Source: Bacteriovoracaceae bacterium (lineage in GTDB: Bacteria > Bdellovibrionota > Bacteriovoracia > Bacteriovoracales > Bacteriovoracaceae). From it: a stretch of 64,000 nucleotides of DNA. Below the pieces are notes generated by a model. The model searched no databases and was not told the origin of the DNA. It saw nothing but the letters and a program-made list of their open reading frames with translations. Positions 44,191-53,341 of this stretch are shown here, one piece after another. The first letter of the stretch is position 1, and each line of letters starts with the position of its first letter. The stretch is from contig JABIHA010000084.1 in assembly GCA_018649885.1 (NCBI GenBank), positions 62,001-126,000 on the forward strand, read 5' to 3'. Made by a program: the position numbers and the translations under genes.

Positions 44191-44341
44191 TTTAAAAAAT
44201 ATTATTAAAGCCCCCTGATTGAATTAGACTGATATTGCTTTAAAGCAATTATTTAAATCAATATTTTCCCAATTAAATTAATTGGTTATCCAGCTTATAA
44301 TTAAAGATATAGATGTTTTCCATGGAAGGAAGAAGGTAAAA

Positions 44342-47300
44342 ATGAGCAGGAAGCTACCAACTACTATAAGTAGATTGAAAGAATTGTTTGAGCGTAATTT
44401 AGACTCATATTCTTCAAGCAAATATAATGAGACACAAGTTCGTCGTGAATTTATCGATCCATTTTTTGAAGCACTAGGATGGGATGTTGGAAATAAAGAA
44501 GGAATTGCAGAGCAGTATAAAGAAGTAATTCATGAAGACAGTATTATTGTGGGTAACTCCAAAAAAGCTCCTGACTATTGTTTTAGAGTTGGTAGTGAGA
44601 GGAAATTTTTTGTTGAAGCTAAGAAACCTGCTGTAAATATTTCTAAAGATGTGGATAGTGCATTTCAACTCCGGCGTTATGGGTGGTCAGCAAAGCTCGG
44701 TCTTTCAATTTTAACGAATTTTAAAGAGATTTCTGTTTATGACTGTAGAGTAAAGCCTAAACAAAATGATAAAGCTAGCACTGCAAGAATTATGCATTTT
44801 TCTTTTGAGGAATTAGATGAAAAATGGAGTGAATTAGAAGATATTTTTTCTAAAGATGCAGTATGGAAGGGAAGCTTTGATAAGTTTTCCTCTATTTCGG
44901 GCAAAAAAAGAGGCACAACAACTGTAGATGATGATTTTCTTAAACAGCTAGAAGGTTGGCGAGCATCTTTGGCAAAGAACCTTGTTAAATTAAATAAAAA
45001 TATAAATCAAAGAGACTTAAATTATTCAGTTCAAAGGACTATTGATCGAATTCTATTTTTGAGAATTAGCGAAGATAGAGGATTGGAAAACGATGCTCAG
45101 CTTCAGAGCTTACTTTCTAAAAAGAATATTTATAAGGGATTATGTGAGTTGTTTCTTATTGCCGATGAGAAATATAATTCGGGGCTTTTCCATTTTCATA
45201 AAGAGAATGATCGTCCAGAACCACCAGATGAATTAAGTTTGAAGCTTAATATTGATGATAAGACTTTAAAAGAAATATTTGAAAATTTATATTATCCAAA
45301 TTGTCCGTATGAATTCTCTGTTATGCCGGCAGAAATACTTGGGCAAGTCTATGAACAGTTTCTTGGAAAGTATATCAAGGTAACAAGTTCAAAACGCGTG
45401 ACTATTGAAGAAAAGCCAATTGTGAAAAAAGCGGGAGGTGTCTTTTATACCCCTGCCTATATTGTGAATGAAATCGTAATTGAAACAATTGCACCATTGC
45501 TGAAAAACTCAACACCCTTAAAAGTATCTCGATTAAAATTTGTTGATCCGGCTTGTGGTTCGGGATCATTTTTAATAGGAGTTTATGATTATATTCTAAA
45601 CTGGCATTTGGACTATTATATGAGTAACAATCCAAAAAAACATACAGATAAAGTTCACCTAAACAAGAATAGAAAATGGGTATTAACTTCTTCTGAGAAA
45701 AAACAAATTCTATTGAATAATATATATGGAGTAGATATTGATGCTCAGGCCGTCGAGACAACAAAATTGAGCCTGCTTTTAAAGGTATTGGAAAATGAAA
45801 CTCACGAGGCGATAAATAAGCAGCTATCCCTTTTTAAAGAGAGGGCTTTGCCCGATTTAGGGGATAATGTTAAGTGTGGGAACTCGCTTGTTGATAGCAA
45901 ATTTTTTAACAAGTACGATCATAATCAATTTGGCGATGATGAAATGTTTAAAATAAATCCATTTGATTGGAAAAAAGAGTTTCCGGCCGTATTTAAGGGA
46001 AATAAGAAAGGATTTGATGCCGTTGTTGGAAACCCTCCATATGTTAGAGTTCAACTCCTAAATGAAATAATTCCTAAGCAGGCTGAATTTTTTACTTCAC
46101 AGTATAAGTCTGCTCAAAAAGGAAACTATGATATTTATGTGACCTTCGTAGAACGAGGATTAGATATTTTAGATGCAAATGGAGTCTTGGGATATATTCT
46201 TCCACATAAATTTTTTAATGCTGAATACGGAGAGCCATTACGGGAAGTGCTATCTTCTGGAAAGCATGTGAGAAAAATTGTTCATTTTGGAGATCAGCAA
46301 GTCTTCAAACAGGCCACAACATACACTTGTCTTCTATACCTCACAAAAATGGCTAAGAAAAAGCTCGAATTTGAAAAAGTCGTGAACTTAAATGAGTGGA
46401 GATTAAAGAGACAAGCTGAAAAAGGAATTATGAGTACAAAGTTCTTAAACTCAGACTCTTGGTATCTATTATCAGACTCTGAGCGAAGTCTAATGAACAA
46501 ATTGGATAAAATGGATAATACTTTGGAATCTATGACATCAAGAATTTTCCAAGGACTAAAAACCAGTGCTGATAAAGTTTACATAGTGGATAAAGTTAAA
46601 TCCAAGAAAAAGAATTATGTAATTTTCTGTAGAGAAGATGAAAAGGAATACGAAGTAGAAAAAGATCTATTTCACACTCTCATTAAGGGAGGAGATAGTC
46701 GGGATTTTATACAGAAAAGCTCTAAAAGATTGATTCTGTTCCCTTACGGTGTTCGTGAAGGTAATGCTTCTATTCTTTCAGAGGCGGAATTAAAAAAGAA
46801 ATACCCTTTAACATATAAATATTTGAAATCTCATAAAGTATTTTTGTCAGGTCGAGAGCGTGGAAATATAGTACAGGGAGGTAATCCTTGGTATGTCTAT
46901 GGAAGAACACAGGCATTAGATCAAATTTCTAAAAAGAAAATTTTCACACCTGATATTGCGCCTAAACCAGAATTTTCCGTAGATCAAAAAGGTAGTACTT
47001 ATTTTACAGGTGGAGTCTCGGGTGGATATGGAATTTTACCTAATGATGATAAATACTTTTATTACCTTTTAGGCTTCCTTAACTCATCTTTTTCAAATTG
47101 GTTTATCCGTAAGACTTCTACTCAAATGAGAGGTGGCTTTTATAGTTTTGAATCTAAATATATAAAACACATCCCTGTTCCTATCCCCACAGAGAGTCAG
47201 CTTAAAGAGATTAACGAACTCGTAAAGGGAATAATTTCAACTTCAAAAAGCATTGAGGCAAATAGCTCCGGTGCAGACAATACTCTTTTAGCTAGAAAGC

Positions 47301-47413
47301 GCGACCGGTTAAAAAATGCGATAGATGAAATTGTATATGGGGCTTTATCCCTTAATAAATCAGAGCAGAGTATTGTAAAAACAGCAGGGGAATTATTATC
47401 TCAAGTTTCTTAG
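44342..47413 (+). CDS. type IIG-like restriction-modification protein
   Basis: 1023 residues from ATG 44342 (AAGG upstream; the GTG/TTG alternatives further up lack a site). The N-terminal nuclease is a PD-(D/E)xK type with KAPDYCFRVGSERKFFVEAK (about 74-93). Helical linkers follow. The adenine methylase has motif I FVDPACGSGSFL (from Phe400) and motif IV GNPPYVRVQ (Asn564-Tyr567). The C-terminal half has a target-recognition region with repeated YGRTQALD and YYLLGFLNSSFSNWF (TaqI/Eco57I-like). One chain thus cuts and methylates. Phage restriction is the expected role. The 340-residue gene 20 bp downstream is probably part of the unit. Confidence 0.88.
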   Translation: MSRKLPTTISRLKELFERNLDSYSSSKYNETQVRREFIDPFFEALGWDVGNKEGIAEQYKEVIHEDSIIVGNSKKAPDYCFRVGSERKFFVEAKKPAVNISKDVDSAFQLRRYGWSAKLGLSILTNFKEISVYDCRVKPKQNDKASTARIMHFSFEELDEKWSELEDIFSKDAVWKGSFDKFSSISGKKRGTTTVDDDFLKQLEGWRASLAKNLVKLNKNINQRDLNYSVQRTIDRILFLRISEDRGLENDAQLQSLLSKKNIYKGLCELFLIADEKYNSGLFHFHKENDRPEPPDELSLKLNIDDKTLKEIFENLYYPNCPYEFSVMPAEILGQVYEQFLGKYIKVTSSKRVTIEEKPIVKKAGGVFYTPAYIVNEIVIETIAPLLKNSTPLKVSRLKFVDPACGSGSFLIGVYDYILNWHLDYYMSNNPKKHTDKVHLNKNRKWVLTSSEKKQILLNNIYGVDIDAQAVETTKLSLLLKVLENETHEAINKQLSLFKERALPDLGDNVKCGNSLVDSKFFNKYDHNQFGDDEMFKINPFDWKKEFPAVFKGNKKGFDAVVGNPPYVRVQLLNEIIPKQAEFFTSQYKSAQKGNYDIYVTFVERGLDILDANGVLGYILPHKFFNAEYGEPLREVLSSGKHVRKIVHFGDQQVFKQATTYTCLLYLTKMAKKKLEFEKVVNLNEWRLKRQAEKGIMSTKFLNSDSWYLLSDSERSLMNKLDKMDNTLESMTSRIFQGLKTSADKVYIVDKVKSKKKNYVIFCREDEKEYEVEKDLFHTLIKGGDSRDFIQKSSKRLILFPYGVREGNASILSEAELKKKYPLTYKYLKSHKVFLSGRERGNIVQGGNPWYVYGRTQALDQISKKKIFTPDIAPKPEFSVDQKGSTYFTGGVSGGYGILPNDDKYFYYLLGFLNSSFSNWFIRKTSTQMRGGFYSFESKYIKHIPVPIPTESQLKEINELVKGIISTSKSIEANSSGADNTLLARKRDRLKNAIDEIVYGALSLNKSEQSIVKTAGELLSQVS

Positions 47414-47433
47414 TTAATTGGAGTTCCTAAAAA

Positions 47434-48456
47434 ATGGCAAATTTATATAATAAGACATTAAAAGAAACATTTTTGCCCTTTGAGTTTGATAAAGAAGCTG
47501 ATTTTGAAAAAATTATCGTAGAATTATCAGAGCAAATTTTTGGAGAAGAATCGATATATCTGGATATAAAGAAAAAAGTTCGTGGAGGAGATATAACGAC
47601 GATCCCAGATGGGTATGTTTTAGATTTAGCCGATCCGATGAACCCATCACTGTATGTTATTGAAAATGAGATCGTTTCACATGACCCATTTAAGCATATT
47701 GGAATTCAACTTTTAAAGTTTGCTACAAGTTTTGATGATGGAAAACAAACAATTAGAAAGTTCTTAATGGAAGAAATTTCTAAAAATGATGACTTTCTAA
47801 AGAAATTAGAAAAAGCATGTTCCAATTCGCAACATAGAAATATAGATAATTTTTTAGATATAGCTGTATTTAAAAAATTTAAAGCTATTGTTGTTATTGA
47901 TGAAGCAAGACCAGAGCTACATAATGTTTTAGAAAAAATTAATGCTGATATCTCTGTGATTGAGTTGAAAACATTTATTAATAGTAAAAAAGAGTTTATG
48001 TACTTATTCGATACTATTTATGATGAAAATGAGGATGAAGCCCCGAAGAGCAAAGAGAGCAAGGCTTACTCAGCAGAGGATAGCGCAAAAAGAAGAGCAC
48101 GAAGGGCCAAGTGCGATACTATAGTTGTTCCAGCCCGAGAAGAGGGCTTTAAGGATGTCTTCTTAGGACAAAATAAGTGGTACGCAATAAGAATCGGAGC
48201 AGCGATGAAAGATAAAATTAAATACATTGCTGCTTATCAAAGATCGCCTATAAGCTCGATTACTTATTTAGCAAAAGTTAAAGATATTCGTCCTTTCCAA
48301 AATACGAATAAATATGAGGTTCTTTTTGATGGAGCGGCTCAAAAAATTGGACCAATAAAACTAAAAGACTCAAAAATGTCACCTCAATGTCCTGTATATG
48401 TAGAGCATTCAAAGCTACAATCAGCATCGTCAGTTGATGAGTTACTTGAGTACTAG
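47434..48456 (+). CDS. companion of the RM protein, possible PD-(D/E)xK nuclease-like protein
   Basis: 340 residues. The segment GDITTIPDGYVLDLADP, then SLYVIENEIVSHDPF (about 50-87), has a P-D-x(n)-E-x-E layout like a PD-(D/E)xK active site, although the Lys is not clear. The middle DIAVFKKFKAIVVIDEARPE strand and a basic tail with SAKRRARRAKCD and DVFLGQNKWYAIRIG follow. No family is certain. It starts 20 bp after the RM stop on the same strand, so it is likely co-expressed. Confidence 0.55.
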   Translation: MANLYNKTLKETFLPFEFDKEADFEKIIVELSEQIFGEESIYLDIKKKVRGGDITTIPDGYVLDLADPMNPSLYVIENEIVSHDPFKHIGIQLLKFATSFDDGKQTIRKFLMEEISKNDDFLKKLEKACSNSQHRNIDNFLDIAVFKKFKAIVVIDEARPELHNVLEKINADISVIELKTFINSKKEFMYLFDTIYDENEDEAPKSKESKAYSAEDSAKRRARRAKCDTIVVPAREEGFKDVFLGQNKWYAIRIGAAMKDKIKYIAAYQRSPISSITYLAKVKDIRPFQNTNKYEVLFDGAAQKIGPIKLKDSKMSPQCPVYVEHSKLQSASSVDELLEY

Positions 48457-48458
48457 CA

Positions 48459-49535
48459 CTAGTTTATTGTTGCAAGCCTGAACTTATTTATGGCAGCATC
48501 ATCAATTTTCTTCGCTACGTCAGTCAAATACTCCATTTTTTCTAACATTGAATCGATTGATAGCTGGTGTTCAGTGTTTATAGTAAAGTCGGGGTAATAA
48601 ACAAGAAATTTCTCGTCAGTTATTCCATTTTTATGAGAGTATAAATGTCTAATTTGTAGAATTTTTTCAATGGCTATTTGTTCTGTTTCTTCGATTACAT
48701 TAAGAGATGAAATTTGTTTATTGTCAGCAATAAACCCTTTTACGCTTCCTCTTTGTAGTTTGCTAATTTTTTTCTTGGCCCAAAAGGAGATAAATTCATC
48801 AATATCATTACAGCTTAGAATTTCTTTAACTGAGACTTGCTCTTCTGACCTTAATGTTTCAGGTTTCGCGAGATATATTTCATATAAGAGGTCTGATAAA
48901 TAAGTTTCAAAATTATCTGCACAAGAGGAGAAAAGGATTCTGGTTAGAATTTTACCTTCTTGGTTTGTTGTCGGTGTTGTTGGGTTAATCGGATACAGAA
49001 TTCTTTTAAGATCATCTACTATATTCAAAATACTTTGAAAATGCTCGATATACCTTGTCAGCGCACCTGACGATACACTAGCTTTTAATTCAAGTCTCTC
49101 GAAAAAATCCTTAATTCTCAGGTAACTGGTTTCATGAAATGGTTTTTGCTCTGGCTTTTTAACAGTTGTTTGATCACCATGTCGTTCAAAAACCTTATCT
49201 CCGATTACAATCGGTGTTGACGATTTCTCAACTTTAATAACATATAATTTTTTTCCTTGATACTCTATATATTGGTGATCTACCTTAGGTGAAGGAGTTA
49301 GGAGTTGAATAGCTTTACTAGTGATTGAGTTGGCATGAAAGTCTTCACTTAATCCCTTCACTTCTATTGAGCCATTAGTTTCAACTATTCCAAGAATAAT
49401 ATAGCCACCCTCCGCATTGGCAAATGCAGACAGCAGTAAACCAAGTCTTCTTGATGGAGGTAGTACCGCCTTGTACTCTAAAGTGAGACTTTCAGGCTGG
49501 CCTATTAATTTTTCTATTTCGTCTATTTCAATCAT
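48459..49535 (-). CDS. AlbA_2/Schlafen-like DNA-binding domain fused to a HEPN domain
   Basis: 358 residues. The N-terminal AlbA_2 (Schlafen-type) domain has LTLEYKAVLPPSRRLGLLLSA (about 17-37), then FANAEGGYIILGI. The C-terminal half is helical. It contains NFETYLSDLLYEIYLAKPE (about 208-226) and the HEPN ribonuclease motif IRHLYSHKNG (R-x4-H, Arg296-His301), like RiboL-PSP/MAE_28990 HEPN domains. HEPN proteins with this motif are usually RNA-cutting toxins. It lies 9 bp after the GHKL ATPase gene, so they form an operon. I propose an effector role, which is inferred. Confidence 0.72.
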   Translation of the reverse strand: MIEIDEIEKLIGQPESLTLEYKAVLPPSRRLGLLLSAFANAEGGYIILGIVETNGSIEVKGLSEDFHANSITSKAIQLLTPSPKVDHQYIEYQGKKLYVIKVEKSSTPIVIGDKVFERHGDQTTVKKPEQKPFHETSYLRIKDFFERLELKASVSSGALTRYIEHFQSILNIVDDLKRILYPINPTTPTTNQEGKILTRILFSSCADNFETYLSDLLYEIYLAKPETLRSEEQVSVKEILSCNDIDEFISFWAKKKISKLQRGSVKGFIADNKQISSLNVIEETEQIAIEKILQIRHLYSHKNGITDEKFLVYYPDFTINTEHQLSIDSMLEKMEYLTDVAKKIDDAAINKFRLATIN

Positions 49536-49544
49536 AGTGTGTGC

Positions 49545-52073
49545 CTATATTGGAAATTTTCTTATTTCAGCTTTTTTTAATATATGTCCTAAGGTAATCC
49601 TTTTTTGTTCCGTTCCTCTGTCGATCCAAAGTTCTGCTTGTTCATAGTCCAATATATCTCTCTCAGCACCGTAGTAAATAATAACCTCACCTGAATATGC
49701 CGGCCTTACAACAATGTTAATTTCATTGTTGTCTTTTTTGATTCCACTTAAAACTGTCGGCGCAATTTCTTCTGAGTTTGTAATGTCGTAATTGGAAAGA
49801 GTGCTTAAGTGTTGAATTACATTTTGTTTAGCCCTGCCAATTAAGCTTTGAGCATAAACGAACATATCTGTTGTTGGTGTAGACTCATGAGAAAATAGTT
49901 CTGCCAAGTTCTTGTCTTGAATAGCTTTTTCCCATTCTTCTATGGATGTTATTCCCATGTTTGCGATAATTTCTTCTGTGATAGGTAATAATGACCCAGA
50001 GCTTACTTCTCTTGATTTGATTAATCTTCTCAGCTCTTCAAGGTTATTTGCACCACAATCGATAATAAGTTCATCTAATTGTTCAGCTTTGTTCATGTTT
50101 TCCATGATTTCATCTTCGTTATATAGAATATGTTTTCGACTATACAAGTCTGGAAAATGCTTTCTTGCTAGTTCTGGTGCATCCTTAAACCAACCAAGCA
50201 GCTTCTTGAAAGCCTCATTATCATTTTGAGTCTTTTCTACCATTAAATATTTCTGCATGACATTACTTGAAATCTCTTTTATTAGACAGGGGAGATCAAT
50301 GATTCTGTCTTCAGGAATTTCAATATTCACACCTGTAACTACTAAACGACTTTTAACATCATTGCCAAAATAGGTAAGTATTTCTACTAATTCATTAACT
50401 AGGTCTCCATTATCTTTATGAAGAACATCTTTCTGACAAAAAATACCATGCTGATTAGGGAAAATCGCTCTTTTGTTGATGATGGAATCAAACTCTTTTT
50501 CGTCAGTAGCTAGCATAGAGTAAAAATTATTTAACCAGTCTATAGAAGTAGCTTTATTAATAGACACAGAAAGTTGATGAAGAGTTTTTTGATTTTCAAC
50601 AAATTCGGAAAAGCGATCCGGTGTCAATCTTCCATGATTGATCCATGTAAGCTTATGCCATGTTTCGATGTCCTCTTTTCTAGGCATAGCATGAGGGAAC
50701 CATTCATTTGCTAATTCCCATATTTTCAATCTAAGCTCTTTTTTATAACCGTATGGAAATTGTATAAATTCAGTTCCGTCGCCGTTTAAGATTGCAGCAG
50801 GACTATCGCCAGCTGATGTATTTACAATTCTAGTATAGAGTAATTGGTTTTTTATTGAGGTGAGAATATTTTCATTGTACCAATCTCTTGTTATCCAATT
50901 GAGGCCATCCTTAATGTAGCCGATGTTTGCTAAAAGATGCAGATTTTTCCAACTACTTGCTGTAGCTGTTTGCAGTAAATTGCAAAATAGTTCGATAGCT
51001 TCTAAAAGAATTGTTCGATTTTCATTCACGAGTATATTTTCTCTTTGCCCCGAGTTTAAAAATATACCATCTCTTGGATCAGTTGGATTAAAATGTGGGT
51101 TATTTACTATTACTGGAAAGGGGAAAGCTTCGGTACCAACAAGAGGAAAATCACAAAACAATTTAGGCACTTCATCTGGGATTGGTTGAATTGTAACATT
51201 ATTTTCCTCTATTCTTATTGGTAGAGCAATTGTTGTGAAACCTTTTGTTAAGGTTACAATGTTAAAGTAATTGGAACCGATTGAGTCCCCTTGAACCTGG
51301 ACATTATTGTAAATAACTTGATTTTCTTCGTGTGTATTAAGAGGGGCTGACGGCACATTGAAATAAACATTCTCTGGAAAAATAGATAGCTTTCTTATTT
51401 CTGGCACAAATATAAGCGAATAAGGAAGGCATTTTTTTAAATCGTCGATTCCTTTTTTCGCAATATTGAGAGCAACACAATCGTTAAGAGGGTAGGTAAA
51501 AAAAGTATTAAATGCACCTTCTTGGTAGCCATTGTATGACTGAAGCTCGTCTAAATTTTCAACGGATTTTTTTGCCAATTGAACGGCATTAATAATTTTT
51601 TGTAATTCACCTCCGCTTCTATCAAGAATTAGTTCAAAGAGCTTGTATTCTAATTCTGGTTCTTTAGCTACGGAATTGATTTTAACAGTTTCAGAAAGTA
51701 AATGAGTGGATAAAAAGCCAGTGCCAAACTTACCAGTTGTTTTCCTTTCACCATTATGATCTTTACTACGATCTTTCGTTGATATTTGCTCAATTAAAAA
51801 TCTTATATTGTCAGCGGAAAATGGTTTACCTGTGTGGCTAAAAATAATCTCACTTTTTGAAGGTGAAGTGCTGAATTGAATTTGTATATCGACACTTCCA
51901 TTTGTATGAATATCTTTCGCATTCTGAATTAGCTCCCAAATCCACCGCCTTGGTGCTGTTGATGAAACCTCGGCTTGGGACCTGAGGTCTCTCATTTCTC
52001 GATCAATCTTTGTCGCAATGTTTTGGTAGTGAGCTTTGTCTTGCGAAGCTGCAAATTTTTCCCGATATCCCAT
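49545..52073 (-). CDS. GHKL (Hsp90/sacsin-like) ATPase, probable sensor of a defence pair
   Basis: 842 residues. The N-terminal GHKL ATP site is complete: N box WELIQNAKDI (Glu47, Asn51), G1 HTGKPFSADNI (80-90), G2 TTGKFGTGFLSTHLL (about 112-126). It belongs to the sacsin/Hsp90-like branch known from large defence and chaperone proteins. The long rest (about 250-840) has alpha/beta repeats without a known domain. It is the first gene of a two-gene operon next to attR. Such ATPases with nuclease partners often defend against phages; the precise system is not one I recognise. Confidence 0.75.
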   Translation of the reverse strand: MGYREKFAASQDKAHYQNIATKIDREMRDLRSQAEVSSTAPRRWIWELIQNAKDIHTNGSVDIQIQFSTSPSKSEIIFSHTGKPFSADNIRFLIEQISTKDRSKDHNGERKTTGKFGTGFLSTHLLSETVKINSVAKEPELEYKLFELILDRSGGELQKIINAVQLAKKSVENLDELQSYNGYQEGAFNTFFTYPLNDCVALNIAKKGIDDLKKCLPYSLIFVPEIRKLSIFPENVYFNVPSAPLNTHEENQVIYNNVQVQGDSIGSNYFNIVTLTKGFTTIALPIRIEENNVTIQPIPDEVPKLFCDFPLVGTEAFPFPVIVNNPHFNPTDPRDGIFLNSGQRENILVNENRTILLEAIELFCNLLQTATASSWKNLHLLANIGYIKDGLNWITRDWYNENILTSIKNQLLYTRIVNTSAGDSPAAILNGDGTEFIQFPYGYKKELRLKIWELANEWFPHAMPRKEDIETWHKLTWINHGRLTPDRFSEFVENQKTLHQLSVSINKATSIDWLNNFYSMLATDEKEFDSIINKRAIFPNQHGIFCQKDVLHKDNGDLVNELVEILTYFGNDVKSRLVVTGVNIEIPEDRIIDLPCLIKEISSNVMQKYLMVEKTQNDNEAFKKLLGWFKDAPELARKHFPDLYSRKHILYNEDEIMENMNKAEQLDELIIDCGANNLEELRRLIKSREVSSGSLLPITEEIIANMGITSIEEWEKAIQDKNLAELFSHESTPTTDMFVYAQSLIGRAKQNVIQHLSTLSNYDITNSEEIAPTVLSGIKKDNNEINIVVRPAYSGEVIIYYGAERDILDYEQAELWIDRGTEQKRITLGHILKKAEIRKFPI

Positions 52074-52360
52074 GATGCATCTATAACACAGGCAAATAGA
52101 TATATAAAATTCATTGCGGGTACTGCAATCGTGAGGTCAGCATATAGTTACTTAATATATGTAGGTTCGATCTTTTACGGCCCCCGAACTTTCGGAATTC
52201 AAAAACTGCGTAGACAACGTGTAGTCAGAATGCAGACAAACTCGGGAAATTTGCAGAAATTTTGAGAAATATGGAAGGAACAGAAAAAGTTTTGATGAAC
52301 TCAATCGTCAGTAGAATCAACCGTTTAGAATCATTTAGAAAAATTTGAAATTTGGGAATA

Positions 52361-52390
52361 AAAAAGGCCGATGTAAAAATCGGCTTTTTA
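52361..52390 (-). terminator. element-borne terminator for tRNA-His
   Basis: GCCGAT pairs with ATCGGC (52367-52372 and 52379-52384); on the minus strand it is followed by a run of T's. It sits directly after tRNA-His, replacing the original terminator now 15 kb away at 37338-37370. Confidence 0.75.
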
Positions 52391-52403
52391 AAAATGGGGT
52401 GGC
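52391..52403. other. attR: 13-bp core within tRNA-His 3' end
   Basis: AAAATGGGGTGGC, identical to 37403-37415. It covers the CCA end, discriminator base and last acceptor bases of tRNA-His plus four bases beyond. Confidence 0.8.
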
Positions 52404-52470
52404 TGATGGGACTCGAACCCACGACAAACAGAATCACAATCTGTCGCTCTACCAACTGAACTACAACCAC
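52395..52470 (-). tRNA. tRNA-His (anticodon GUG)
   Basis: A complete cloverleaf: acceptor GTGGTTG with CAGCCAC, D arm with AGTTCAGTTGGTAGAGC, anticodon arm ACAGA-TTGTGAT-TCTGT (GTG at the anticodon), T arm GTGGGTTCGAGTCCCAT, and an encoded CCA. A G just before the first base pairs with the C discriminator, the tRNA-His hallmark (G-1:C73). The 3' end is the target of the integrated element. Confidence 0.95.
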
Positions 52471-52564
52471 CACTGAAATTCAGCTCTTATTAATATTAAA
52501 CGGCCCGTGGATAGTCAATAAATATGTGTTTTCTAAAGGCAATTGTGTCAGTAATATTGGCGAC

Positions 52565-53281
52565 ATGTGTGGAAGATATTCTTTATATGCACCCAAGGTC
52601 GCCTTTGAGGCCTACTATGATTTGGAAATTCCAGGTGAATGCTGGGGTGAGGCAAAATATAATGTGACTCCTGGGGCTCAGTGTCCGGTAATTATCTATG
52701 ATTTTAATAACGCAAAGAGGCTAGCTGCAAGTATGCAGTGGGGTTTTGTTCCACACTGGTCAAATAGTGGGAAGGCCCAGATTAATGCACGGGTTGAAAC
52801 CATTCATGAGAAGCCCAGCTTTAGAGAGTCCTTTGCCAGCAAAAGGTGTCTGGTACTGGCGAATTCGTTTTTTGAGTGGTTTTACGACGGCTCAGATCCG
52901 GCTCCTCAAAGAGTGATGCTGGGTCAGGCTTCGGTGGTGACCATGGCCGGGATTTGGGATCAGCATATAACTAAAGATGGGAAAATACAGAGAACTTTCG
53001 CTATTGTGACCACTAAGGCGTGCTCGAAAGTTTCTCATATTCACCCTCGCATGCCTCTGATTTTGACCAAAAATATGCAATCTCACTGGTTGGCGGATAA
53101 AAATCTTTCAGTAGATGCCCTTCACCTTTATGCAAAAGAGCTGGATGACAATCTAGATCGATATATCGAATATCACCCAGTTACTCGCAAAGTGGGCAAA
53201 AATAGTTTTAATGAATCCGCAGCCCTGGCTCCGTGTTACCACGAGAAAAAACCCCAAAAAATTCAAACCTCTCTTTTTTGA
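52565..53281 (+). CDS. SRAP (YedK/HMCES-like) abasic-site protein
   Basis: 238 residues from ATG 52565, because Cys2 (MCGRYSLYAP) must follow the removed Met to link to abasic DNA. A longer frame from 52526 would bury it. Other conserved parts: YNVTPGAQCPVI, MQWGFVPHWS, INARVETIHEKPSFRESF, CLVLANSFFEWF, FAIVTTKA and the active His in HPRMPLILTKN. It forms a DNA-protein crosslink that shields abasic sites in single-stranded DNA. Confidence 0.93.
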   Translation: MCGRYSLYAPKVAFEAYYDLEIPGECWGEAKYNVTPGAQCPVIIYDFNNAKRLAASMQWGFVPHWSNSGKAQINARVETIHEKPSFRESFASKRCLVLANSFFEWFYDGSDPAPQRVMLGQASVVTMAGIWDQHITKDGKIQRTFAIVTTKACSKVSHIHPRMPLILTKNMQSHWLADKNLSVDALHLYAKELDDNLDRYIEYHPVTRKVGKNSFNESAALAPCYHEKKPQKIQTSLF

Positions 53282-53341
53282 CAACCAACGCCATTGTTCC
53301 TTACAATTTTAGTTAGGTTAATTATTTTCAAAGGTACTTCA

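Larger units (their letters stand above)
37403..52403. mobile_element. integrative and mobilizable element at tRNA-His
   Basis: An element of about 15.0 kb bounded by identical 13-bp cores (37403-37415 and 52391-52403). The right core lies in tRNA-His and keeps the tRNA intact. A tyrosine integrase lies next to the left core. The element encodes a relaxase and MobC but no type IV secretion or replication genes, so it must borrow a conjugation machine. Cargo: DsrE-like, Fic, a MerR operon, a type IIG-like RM protein with companion, and a GHKL/AlbA-HEPN pair. Flanking chromosomal genes are unrelated to this content. Confidence 0.85.

Noticed and set aside
37403..52403. Full conjugative element (ICE) or prophage
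   Set aside because: No type IV secretion, coupling protein, capsid, terminase or lysis genes are seen; only mobilization functions.
52225..52473. 82-codon minus-strand ORF over tRNA-His
   Set aside because: It overlaps the tRNA and its terminator; there is no ribosome site.
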